NCBI GenBank assembly: GCA_028015205.1
Contig: CM051514.1
Location: 28,226,150 to 28,290,149, forward strand
Direction of reading: 5' to 3'
DNA from: Mytilisepta virgata
Taxonomy: Eukaryota > Mollusca > Bivalvia > Mytilida > Mytilidae
Length of the DNA: 64,000 nt
The translations under genes and the position numbers were made by a program. Each line of letters begins with the position of its first letter. Position 1 is the first letter of the stretch. Positions 22,901-33,879 of this stretch are shown here, in pieces. The notes below the pieces were generated by a model. It had not been told where the DNA came from and did no database searches. It saw nothing but the letters and a program-made list of their open reading frames with translations.

Positions 22901-23160
22901 CCCGCAACAGTGACGTGAAGAATTCCGGATAAAGGAAAGACGAAGGATCGGACATATATATTTTAAACAGTTGACATTTTATTTTGTATAATATTTTTTG
23001 TAAACTTGTATATAATAAATCTTGTTAAATTTTATTATTGATTTATGTCTTTTGTTGGCGACAATTCAACGGTGATTTCTGGCCATAACACAATAGTGGA
23101 GATGTTTTCGGTATTCCATAAGATAAGTTTTTATTAACAAGTGTATCTTAGGCCACACAA
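19985..23160. repeat. Left part of duplication unit B
   Basis: Same-orientation paralogue of 4990-6410. It establishes where unit B begins, directly after unit A, so the units are tandem. It is interrupted by an unassigned block at about 20130-21530 and by the solo LTR at 22445-23090. The unassigned block has an AT-rich interior with an imperfect repeat of (A)CTGTTTATTATAAACGGTTAATAATAA type near 20900-20955, and neighbouring TATTACATGTG words at both ends. No gene is supported. Confidence 0.7.
22445..23090. mobile_element. Solo LTR of a Gypsy-type retrotransposon
   Basis: Begins TGTTATGATATTGTA and ends GGCCATAACA, the TG...CA form of LTRs, and is flanked by CAAT on both sides. It is homologous over its length to the 3' LTR at 41427-42031, with a small insertion near its start. 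The paralogous empty site at 6331-6344 has the flanks joined with one CAAT. No internal retroviral-type genes are present, so it arose by recombination between two LTRs. Confidence 0.85.
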
Positions 23161-23569
23161 AATTGACTTTTAGTTTTTATGGATAAAATATGCGAGCGTG
23201 CGAAATTTGAATTCTAATATTTTTTCATGAGGACTTAATTTTTTTTCAGGCGAAGATCAAATTTAAGTGCGGCACAATTTTGTTAACTAAAATGTTGCAA
23301 AAAATGGGAAAAAATGGCATTTTTTCCTAACTTAGGGACCGGGCGAACACTTTTTATTTTGAAATATTTAGCAAAATTGACACATACCTCGCTTCCCCAG
23401 GTGGTTATCACCACTCCCATCAAATCAATAATGTTCAATTATCTCATAAACCGTTAAAATCCCCACCCTAAACCATATATTTTCTTATTCCACATGGTAA
23501 GACGCACCAAATGACACATACCTCGCTTCCCCAGGGGGTTATCACAACTTCCACCAAATCAATAATGTT

Positions 23570-24473
23570 GGGAAATATCAGTTTGCGCCAGTTAGACGTC
23601 CTTTTGCGCCACAATTTAATTGCGCCAGTATATCAATTGCGCCAACATATTTTTTGAGAGGGTAAGATCATTTGCGCCAATAAATAATGAATCCTATTTC
23701 GCCACTTATATTAATGTTTTAGGAAAATGAATTGAATTTTTGTAAATATTGAATTATTGACTCCCCTCCTCCTTTATCCGGGCTTGGGACCGGCAGTTTA
23801 TTTTCACTGGCGGAGTTACAGTCATTTTTTACTTTATTTTTTAATAAGTGAGAAATCAATTTAAAAGGTATTTACAACATATTTAAAACTTAAACAGTTT
23901 AAAATTGCATATCAGTCTCAATTCAAATTAATGGCTGGAATTTGTAGCTCATCACGAACACGTACTCTTGTCGACTTAGTTCCCCGTAGGTATACTTCTG
24001 ATATTTTACAACAGAAAAGTTCTCTTTCTTCGAGTTGTGTCGGCCTCGGACAGCAGCATTGTTTGTGCTTCTCAGTTTAACGTATGTTGTCGTCTGAAGC
24101 TTTACAACTTGGTCCAAGAACACAAACATAGACGGGTGGGACGAATAAAATTGGTCATTATAATGCCGATGAAATGCTTCTGGTCAATTATTTGTTCTAC
24201 GCGCTTCTGGTGGAGTTTCGGCCCATACAGATGGTGGAAACCTAGCATTGTCATCTACATAATTAGGGGGGGGGGATCTTTCACAAAAACTATTTACCAC
24301 TGAATGTTTATTCACTGCAATAACATTGATCTTTTGGTGAACGTAAAAATCAGTACAGGTAAACTGGCGCAAATAAGTTCCGAAAACTGGCGCAATTCAA
24401 ACCACCAAAATACAAATATGTAGCGCAATTCATACCTCCAAAAATATGCAATTGGCGCAAAAGGACTCTTCCC
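23570..24473 (-). mobile_element. Mutator-like (MULE) element fragment, 8-bp target duplication
   Basis: The direct repeat ATAATGTT at 23562-23569 and 24474-24481 flanks a 904-bp element starting GGGAA and ending TTCCC, with many TTTGCGCCA / TGGCGCAA words near the two ends in opposite orientation. On the minus strand (about 24320 to 23960) the translation carries FPPSVWAE, RRTNN then a stop, PEAFHRHYNDQF and YVKLRSTNNAAVRGRHNSKK. This is the order of the C-terminal part of MULE-type transposases as I know them. One TGA stop interrupts it at about 24185. Non-functional and internally deleted. Confidence 0.75.
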
Positions 24474-24756
24474 ATAATGTTCAATCATCTCATAAATCTT
24501 CTACGGTTAAGCGCGACGTCATAATGGAGAAACGGCATAATAGCGGTGATGAGAGCGATGAGTATAAACAATACCTTGATTCCCCTTTAAATGATACATA
24601 CCTCATTACTCAATGGGCATCATTCTCGCCCCCTCAAATTAATTATCTTGAATTATATAAAATCAATATCTGTAAGAAATCCAACACCTAAACCGTATAT
24701 TTTCTTATTCCTCATGACAAAACACATGAACTGATAATACCTAATTTACCCAAGTA

Positions 24757-25660
24757 GTCCAGTCAATCTAGCATAAATTTGACCCTAACCTTAAAGTAAT
24801 TGCAAAAGAAGATTTTTCAGTTTTAATCTTTAGCATTATACGCCAAATATACACAGAAAAAAGTCCAACAAAATCTAACTTGAGGAAGACAAAAAATCAC
24901 GATTTTAAAATTCCTATGGAGATTTGCATTGGAAATGAGAGATAACTCTGCAAAAAGGCAGAAATACCAATAAAAATTGATACAAAATTATAACTTTACC
25001 GCTTCTATTCAGCAGAATGTATTGATTCTTGATATTTTAACCGTTTTTAGTGTATAACAAACAACTCTAAAGGTGTTTCCATATCTTTTATCAAGCTACA
25101 ACCTAGATTTCGTAATTCATTGGTTGTCCATTTATTAAATTTTTCAACATGTCAAGGTAAAGAATCTCAAATTTAATAAAAATTATTAAGCATATATTCT
25201 TCTTTTTATGGTTTAAAGTTTCTTTTAACTAGCTAGATGCTGAACAAATATAATTTACAGATATAAACAATACCAAATTTTCACATTATTTTTTCAAAAT
25301 GGTCACAAAGCCACAAATTTGCAATTTCTGTAATGAAAAATGTGCAAAAAAAAATAAAAATACCCATAACAGTTCGGTTTGGTACATTTCTTGAGCAGAA
25401 GATTATATAATATAGTCAAATACAAACTTATAACCCCATCAAAGTATCATACTTTACATGAATTTTAAGAAAATCAACCAAAAACTGACACAAAAAAATT
25501 TGCGGAGTTATCTCCCCTGTCCAATGCTGATTTTGAGTTTTCCTCAAGTTAGATTTTATGGGACTTTTTTCTGTGTATATTTGGGGCTTAATGCTATAGA
25601 TTAGAACTCAAACATTTTCTGTTGCAGTTAGTTTGATGTTAAAACTTACTTTGACTGGAC
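24757..25660. mobile_element. Foldback-type element with ~130-bp inverted repeats
   Basis: GTCCAGTCAA at 24757 and its complement TTGACTGGAC ending at 25660 mark the ends, with TA on both outer sides. The arms match, with mismatches, over about 130-150 bp; for example AAATATACACAGAAAAAAGT with CTAACTTGAGGA in the left arm is mirrored at about 25545-25590. The ~600-bp middle has no coding frame. A TA target suggests Tc1/mariner-type mobilisation. Confidence 0.8.
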
Positions 25661-26040
25661 TAAAGGGTTCATCCTCATCCCCTCGAATCATTAGTCTTTA
25701 ATTATCTCTTAAAGCATTGAAATCCCTGCCCTAAAATCATATATTCTCTTTTTCCCCATGATAAGACAAATATATTGATAAAAACCTTACACCCCCCAAA
25801 AAGGGGGGGGGGCATCCTCCCCCTCAAATCAATAATTTTTAATTATTTCAAAATCCCTAACATGTTTATCCTTTTATATGTTTTAATACGCAATGTTCAA
25901 ATCTCATAAACCATTTAACTCTATACCCCGTAACCATGTATATTTCTAATAAATGATTTTACACATTGCCCGGGGAATAGGGGTATTCTCTCATAAAAAA
26001 TCAACAAAAGACATTGAGATCCTTGAACATTTTTATTCTT

Positions 26041-28205
26041 TATGAACAGTTCAGATATCCTCATAGTTCATGACCCCTTTAAACAGTGGATGTATCATCA
26101 GTGTTTCTGGATAGTTTCGAAACTTCTGGCCGGGATAGTCATTATGCCACGACAAGACCTAGTGAATGCACAATTGGTATTGTTGGCGGGGATAATTTAC
26201 TATTCCCGGAAGATAATAAATTGTTATATATCATAAAAAAATTCTCAAATAATATTTTATGCTAAACTGTATTTGTCTAACTTTTTTATCTGATTTTTAT
26301 GGAGCTTGTTTATTATTTTCCTTGCTGGAAAAGAAAAAAAAATCACTTCCGATCCGTTTTTGTCTATATCTAGATCTGTTATTGTTTTTTGAGAAATAAG
26401 GTGACGCGCTAATCTTTGAAACTTTTTAATTCTTCATCAGATTTGATGGATTTTTTTTTAAATGATTCCTCACGAAAAATCCCTAAAATATTACTGCAGA
26501 AATTGTTTTTATTTTTCACCGTTTCCAAAACAAAAGGGTCAAACGGGCCATGATCAGTTCATTAATGCTTACCACATATCCTTACATTTTTATATGTATA
26601 TTGGATTTTGCCTTGCCCTTACACAATTGAATGAAAAGGGGTAAAAGGTCGACAAGTACCTTACTAAAATAATACATTTTGTTTCAGGGTAATATCTATC
26701 AAATGATGACACTGATTTCGTCCCGGTTCTTTGATTTCGCGGATGTGTTATAGCGTAATTTTTAAAACTGTAAAACCGTCCATCTCAAATTTAAATGTAA
26801 ATACATGTATATTTTTGTTAACCAGATAAATTCATTTTTGCAGGGTATTGCTCCTGTCCAGTTTTTTTTTCTTTTTTGTAGGTGTTCTTGTTTTAAAAAG
26901 AAATTAAGAGTTGGCTTTCTTTATAGATAGATTTAATTTTATTGGGTGAATATGTAACTCAGATATTTTTTTATTATTAATGTGGTGTTTTATCTTTTAA
27001 TTATTTTATTTTCTGTCGTAACATAATATACATCATATTGTAGATTTAATATACTATTCATACAATGAAGACACCAATGTATCAGACATAATATGTAATA
27101 ATAGATATTATTTCATTTGCTTGGTCATGAATTAAAAAAAAATCAGTAATATTAAGATATATCTCTGTCAATGCAGCATGTCGACAAGCAAAAGTTGATC
27201 AAATGGGACATTGTATGACTGTAAAAAACTCAAGATTTTCAAGTAACCTCTCCATTTAGTATGCAAAAACTTTTTATGAACAATTTCACAATTTCAGTCT
27301 CTGAAAAACGAATAATTTATTGAAAACAATGTAAGACATTCGAGTTATCAGTTACTTCGTTTGGGAGACTTCGTAACAGTTCACTGTTACACCTATTATT
27401 CGTTTGTAAAGTTTTTACTTCATGTAATTTCGGGTTGGAAGGTTATTTATTTTTGAATTTTTATTTTTATACTTATTTCTAGTTATGTATTTATAGTTTA
27501 GTTTTGTTCATCGTCAATGAAATTTTTATTTCCCGCCCTCCAGTTTTATATCCCCCTTAGAAACGTCTATTTTTTCTTTCTAAATATACTTCTATTATCA
27601 TGTAATTTTAAATGGATCTAAAAAGTTCCGAATTTTTTTTTCGTCTGTAATTGTTTATTTTTCATTCACTGTCATTTTCATATATAATCAGCCCACATAG
27701 CGTTACTTAATTATGCAGTATCAGACCGAAATTACCATAAGACACACCTTTACAGACAAAAATATTATTGTCAAAATAGTGATGATTTCATGACTTAAGA
27801 ATTCATGCATTTTAACGGGAATCCCGATCCCGTCTGCCTGGTATTTTGACAAATGAAAACAGTACACATTTCTGCTCGAGGACAGCTACACCATGTTGAC
27901 CCGAAATTAACACAACTGCAAGTTTATTTGAACTTGTTCAAGGACTGTCCTATAGAACAAGAAGTCTCTTTTCAGTCTTTGACCTGAGATATCTCTGCAT
28001 TTCCCTTCCGTTTAAATCTCTGATCAATCTAAGCTCTCATAAAACCCTTCTGTTGTCGTTACAACAACTGACTTACAGTAAGTGGAAGGGTTGGTTGCTC
28101 ATAAATATATGTAACTCCGTCATATTCTGTACGTTCCTGTACTTATTAACGAACAACAATTGTTTAGATGATAAATGTGTATCTTATCTCTACTTATTGT
28201 TATAT
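26041..28205. other. Intergenic, nothing recognised
   Basis: AT-rich DNA with T homopolymers and short frames that look accidental (for example at 26042-26236 and 26462-26644). No exon, RNA gene or clear repeat can be supported. Homology with unit E resumes at 28206 (GATTCTACAAC...CAGTTGATT). Confidence 0.4.
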
Positions 28206-28269
28206 ATAGATTCTACAACTATGACCAGTTGATTTTGAAATATATCAACTCGAGACAATTAAATTTTCA

Positions 28270-30020
28270 TTTTCCAACTGCGAGACCGGTCAGAGCAATT
28301 AAAAAAAAATGAAAATGTAACGATCGAGAGTAGATAAATTGCACAATTAACGCGTCAAGGGTTTTAGAATTTGTTTCTCTAATGACAATGTAAAACTCCG
28401 AGAGGACTTCCGAACGTTTTTTGACGGGAAATTTCACGAGCATTTAACCAACTTGTGGTCATATCAGAATGTATCAAACGGGTAAAGATATGTATAAATG
28501 CGCACACATTTAGTGAAACATGAAAACATATTCATCTGGAATAATGCTATAATGCTGAATTCTTTAGTCGCTCGACAATGAAATGACCAGATACGATCTT
28601 CTCGAACCCATTTCAGAGGCATGTTATCCTGAACTTTTCTGTAGAACAACAAAGAAACTGTTAGTTTAAACATATTTTATTTAGTTCAAAACTACAAAGA
28701 GGGGAAAGGGGGGGGGGGGGGGGGGGGGGGGCAGGGTATGTGTATAAATTTTCCATCAAACAGGAAGGAACCATTTTGATTTCTTCATATATTCAAACAC
28801 TTTTCTAAAGATAAATTCATTTTCAATTAGTGGAAGATTTTCACTCCTACTTAACAACAAATTAAGGTCTTGTGGAGTATTATTTGATAGAACGCTTAGA
28901 TTGTTGAACAAAACTCTCCTCAACAAATTGTACAGTGGGCAATCAAAAACATAGTGAAATGTGGTTTCCAAACCTACAAGGCGGATCTGCTATTATATTA
29001 GCTCTATATAAGTCAAAATTAAGAAACGATGAACATTTTAATTGGGTTAAAATTATATTTAGTTTTCTCGGACCAACTGAAAAATGAGGAGACACATTAA
29101 TTTTTTTTCTTAATGCATATTTAAATTTCGAAATTGAATCCAGCTGTCTGATAGAAGGATCTATGCCATTCCATGCTCGAATCGTTGAAGGAATAAAAAA
29201 TTCTTTTGTAAGAGATAGTATTATGACATCGTCTCCATTTCTAAGGGGTTAAATTGTAGTACTCTGTATTGTTGGGGGATCAAACTGGACAGGAAAGGGA
29301 GGGGTTATTTTGGATAACAGTATAAAACATTTGTATTTTCCTCCTATTTCGCCTTTCTTTTAACGTCTCCCACCCTACTTTACGATAAATTCTTTCGGTT
29401 TTAGTAATTATAGTTAACCCTGTAACTATTCTTGCGGCTTCTAGCTATAATTTCTCTTTTTTGCATTAATTCCTGCACAATTATCCCAAACTTCACATGT
29501 ATATTACAAAATTGGGCTGATATAAACTATATATGTTAGGCCCTGCCCTGATATAGTTTTTCTAGAGTTTGTCTATTTATTTTATATTTAAACTTTCGCA
29601 TTACATTGATATGTTTCATTGTACCCGCTATAAAATTGTTAACGTGGGTGTTCCATTTGCCGTCATTACTGAAAGTAATACCAGGTGTTGATGAAAATTT
29701 ACAATAGGTATAACTTGACCGTTAAAGGAAAATTCTAAATTTGGAGTTTCTGAATTAGAGAATATTAAAGCTTCGGTTTTGTTGGGATTGAAACACATTA
29801 ACCATTGTTTTGGCCATTTATCTAATTCGTGAAGGTCATGGTCAATAACGTTTTTTGATTTGCTGTTTATCATGCCCAGTGTAACGTAGAGATGTATCAT
29901 CAGCAAAAAGTATAGTCAATGATACGAGATCTTCTGAGATATCATTGATAATAATAATAAAAAGTAAAGGTTCTCGTACGGATCCCTGTTCTACCAGGAA
30001 ACGATTTGTTCCGGAATTGG
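28270..30020 (-). mobile_element. Non-LTR retrotransposon relic (unit B copy)
   Basis: Paralogue of the unit A relic. The minus strand shows the W...CFNPNKTEALIFSNS block (about 29760-29830) and the C-terminal ETTFHYVFDCPLY region (about 28930-28970), ending in a stop near 28756. Frameshifts occur between blocks. The 3' tail contains a 24-base G homopolymer at 28708-28731 where unit A has a short G patch. Confidence 0.75.
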
Positions 30021-31281
30021 TCTAGTTGAGAACGAATGGTCTCAAAATAAATGATCACAAAAAATCAGACCATTTGTAACGGTAGATTTGTGGCAAAATT
30101 TTACACATTTATTAGGTGATTATAAGGCTTCATAAAATTACGTTTTTGTTACTTGTTGGGAGAACAGTGCTTTTTAAGACCTCAAAATGTTGAGATATTG
30201 ATTTCAAATCTGTATACAAAAAGAAAGCTTTCCACATAAAAGTACAATGTAATGCAGCACAAATCTCGGACCCATTGGAACAGTTATAGGTTTATGTAAA
30301 ATCTACTGTAACAGAGTCTCTTGAATAAAGCGAAAAAACTTTCAGGCTCCAAAATGATTACCCGTCAACAAGGAAATTCAAAAGGATACTGTCTACATGT
30401 ATCTCCACTATATATTCCTCAAGACACAAGCTGTAAGGCCTGTTAATGTTGTCAATCCTAATTATTGTTTTTTGGGAAAACTTTTTTCTCTAAAAGATCA
30501 CTGATTTTGAGAATTTCTTTTGCTGGACGGAATTTATTGTCTTACTGAACAGCTCAATTTCAGTCATGCCATTTTGATTTTGATCAATTTCCCAGAAGAC
30601 TCGCAAACCTTTAACTACTTTGGAATCATATATTAAAGTAATCTTCTACAAAATTGCACTTGTCTGAAATAGACGAATTTCAAAAATTGCTATTCAACTT
30701 TTGTTAAATAATCTAGAAGATTTTTAGACCTTTAATCTTTAGGGAATGGACCTGGCAACCATATAATCCTTAAATCAGCTGTGAAATATCAATTGCTTGG
30801 GTTATTTTAATTTTAAAGATTCCAGTTTCATCATTGCTGACATCCATGAAGATTCTCGGGAGCTTATTTGTTGGGAAAAGTGTCTATCAACCATATAATA
30901 AAGTATTCAATTGTGAGAAATCATTTCAATTTGAAACTTTGAAACTCCATCATGGGTAAATATATCGGAAAATTTCAGAATTTCAATATTTATGAAATGT
31001 ACCTAGCAACCATGTATTAAAGTAACCACCTTTTGAAATTGAAATTGCTTGGAACAACTACAATTTAAGTCTATCTGAAGTCTTTAACATCATAATATTC
31101 ATATTTATTCCGAACTTTCAGACTAAAACACCAGTCTTCCTTGGTTTATATTTACGTAGTAAACGTCAACAATTTGACGTTATTACGTTAAAAGCTACCA
31201 ATTTGGACTGAGATACGTAAAATATTAGAAAGCATAATTTTCTACATACAACATACAGATTTATTATGTAAAAAACATATA

Positions 31282-32075
31282 CAGTGCAACTTGCTTAATC
31301 CGACACCTGAGTATTCCGACAACCTGTGACATCCGACAAACATTTCCGATCCCAAAAAATGTCTATACCAATCGTTGTTAAAAAAACTTGTGTCTTCGGA
31401 AACCTGTCACTTCCGTAATTCGACACTGTTTTCAAGTCTCGCTGTTATTAGTTATACCTAATTAATCCTGTCTAATCCGACCCTTTGATCTGCTAATTAA
31501 TAAATTAAAATAAATAATTATCACTGAACCGTCAAACAAATTGACATGATTGCGTACATTCAAATTTATAGATAGGAAGGTGAGTTGAGGCTCGTTAATG
31601 TGAGTTATTTTCAGTTTCTTTGTAAAAAATCATTCAAGTATTATACAACATGGCTACAATATCTAAATGTAAAAAGAGAATTTTGGAAAATGTTTCTCCT
31701 TCGCCTTCACCAAAACGAGCTAGAAAGGATTTAAGTTTAGACGAAAAGTTAAATTTGATTGAAGAATCTGATAAAATTCCAAAATTAACCCAAAAACAAC
31801 TTGGCGAGAAGTATGGGATAGTGTCGGATATTATAAAAAAAGAAGGAATATTATTACCAGCAATATACCGATAATTCTGCAGGATTAATAAAAAGATTTA
31901 TGATTTAAATTAAACCGTCATACATGTACATTCATGACACACACACAGTTATTTCTTGTGATATTGTTGTGCATACTTGTGTTGTTCTAAGGTGAAACCC
32001 GAGTATTCCGACACCCTGTACAATCCGACACAATTCTCTGGCCCCTTAGTGTATCGGATTAGACAGGTTACACTG
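31282..32075 (+). mobile_element. pogo/Tigger-like element, internally deleted
   Basis: Ends CAGTGCAACTTGCTTAATCC and, at the right, GGATTAGACAGGTTACACTG form imperfect ~23-bp inverted repeats, with TA on both sides (31280-31281, 32076-32077). The paralogous spot in unit A (9404-9405) has a single TA, an exact empty site. Inside, 31650-31874 encodes 74 residues with a basic start (KCKKRI...KRARKDL), then SLDEKLNLIE and TQKQLGEKYGI, typical of the CENP-B/Tigger-type N-terminal helix-turn-helix DNA-binding domain. The frame then stops; the DDE domain is absent, so the element is non-autonomous. Confidence 0.85.
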
Positions 32076-32463
32076 TACATATAAATGTGTTATACATGTG
32101 TGACAATTGTCCTTATTTATAACAGGTATGAAGATAATTTGGAGTCGTTTTGATATATCGTAGTTGTCGTAATAATTGATGACACAAGTAAGATGGTTAT
32201 ACCAATATACTTCATAAAAACCTACATCCGAAATTTACAAAATGTATAAAAGCTACAATCATTATATTTGAAACAATTTATGTTTTTTGCATGGAAAACA
32301 ATTTTGTTTTGCATTTTTTTGCATTGTAAGGAAGATTATTTTTTTAAACATATAGCAGTAAATATCCACCTGTTATATAATGGAAAATAATTGTTATAAA
32401 TTTGATCATTTATAGATGACGAAATTAGCCCGAATTTTACATTCTATATTATGACCATATACA

Positions 32464-32829
32464 TTTCAATAATGAACATTTGGTATGCGAAAAGACATCT
32501 GACTACCGATTTATTCTGTATAAATAGGTTACCAAAGGTAGATGCGTTTTATATTAAAGGAAATAATACTCGAAATATTGTATTACAACGTTAACCGATA
32601 CAAAGTAAGTAAAAAACAGTACTTAAATAATTCAAGTCGTTATCAGTTTCAATAATGAACATTTGGTATGCGAAAAGACATCTGCCTACCGATTTATTCT
32701 GTATAAATAGGTTACCAAAGGTAGATGCGTTTTATATTAAAGGAAATAATACTCGAAATATTGTATTACAACGTTAACCGATACAAAGTAAGTAAAAAAC
32801 AGTACTTAAATAATTCAAGTCGTTATCAG
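32464..32829 (+). promoter_or_regulatory. Tandemly duplicated promoter/first exon of gene B
   Basis: Two 183-bp copies (32464-32646 and 32647-32829) differ at one visible position (CTGACTACC against CTGCCTACC). Each holds a TATAAATAGG box (32519-32528 and 32702-32711) and a first-exon donor ACAAA|GTAAGT (donors at 32605 and 32788). Copies A and E have a single block. Either promoter could drive gene B, or the upstream first exon could be skipped by splicing; expression is not visible from the sequence. Confidence 0.7.
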
Positions 32830-33877
32830 TTTCAAGTTTTTGGAATAAAACAACTGTTTAATGTTGTCCATTAGCATCGATACCACCAGAGGGAAGATAA
32901 TACCGTAGTGTCCGAGTGAAAGAAAATCTGGTAAATCACATATTAAAAGAACCGAACTACAGCTGTAAATAACTAGAGCGCTATATCAAGTCGTTATAAG
33001 TTTTAAAGTTTTTGTAATCGATACCACCAGAGGTAAGATAATTAGACTTATTACATTGAACCGGTGGTTTACCGTAGTGTCCGAGTGAAAGAAAATCTGG
33101 TAAATCACATCTTAAAAGAACAGCCGTTCTTTCACTCTAGGAACTAACGTCACAATTGCCGCGGAGAGATGTCAAAAGACATAGTCCGTTTTATTTCAAT
33201 TTATGTCTGCTAAAATGCTAGATTCTTCCAATAACGGTCCTATAAAATATAGTCAAACATCTGCATCGGAGCCAATGTCCGGTTTCATGATTAGTCGTTA
33301 GTGACCTTTTCCTATTGATGTCCTGGAACCAGTCTTGACCGTAACCGTACGGGTGTTTTATTAAAATAGGGACTTGCGTTATTAAACACAACTTGACTCT
33401 TGCTTATAACAAAAATCAGTTATGAGGTTGATCCTTAAATCATATCAATAAATAAAGGATAAAGGGTTAAAGTACATGAAAAATTATAATGAAATTATAA
33501 TGCAAAAAGCGATTGAACAGGGCTTAATTAGTTTGAAATAATTCATTTATAGTGGACTGTGAAAATTAACAAAAAAAAAAAAAAAAAAAAAATACAGGAG
33601 TACACTGTAACAGCAAAGGGTGTGTCGTTTGACAATAAAACCATGAGGCAATGGTGAATTGCTGCACTGTTTCTCGTCCCAAAGTTGCATGTAATATCAG
33701 TTTCTGGATTATCAATCAATCAATTATCAAATACATTTGATAGACGATATTGTTCTTTGCATCCTGAATGAAACGTTTGAATCGCTCGGTTCCCAGATTG
33801 TATTTAGCATATCAAAAGTCTACGAAATGAATATGTTACATGCATGTGTATCTATGTACCGTTCATTCTATTAGTAG
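32830..33877 (+). other. Inferred 5'UTR intron of gene B with internal direct repeat
   Basis: Lies between the first-exon donor and the TATTAGTAG acceptor. A block ACCGTAGTGTCCGAGTGAAA with GAAAATCTGGTAAATCACAT occurs twice (about 32903 and 33071), preceded each time by ATACCACCAGAGG-AAGATAAT; the same pair is found in unit E (about 61100 and 61269). An A homopolymer lies at 33571-33592. No exon is recognised. Confidence 0.5.
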
Positions 33878-33879
33878 GA

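Larger units (their letters stand above)
23370..26040. repeat. Degenerate ~150-bp satellite-like array, interrupted
   Basis: A phrase of the type CAAATCAATAATGTTCAATT followed by ATCTCATAAACCGTTAAAATCCC and CATATATTTTCTTATTCC-CATG recurs at about 23425, 23560/24475, 24635, 25700, 25830 and 25890. It is diverged, with G/C homopolymer patches (25799-25812). The MULE fragment and the long-inverted-repeat element both inserted into monomers of this array. Beyond ~26040 the pattern is lost. Confidence 0.55.

Noticed and set aside
33844..33879. Upstream in-frame ATG extending gene B (and 62231 for E)
   Set aside because: Adds 12 residues absent from copy A, and sits within the polypyrimidine/acceptor region just before the preferred ATG.
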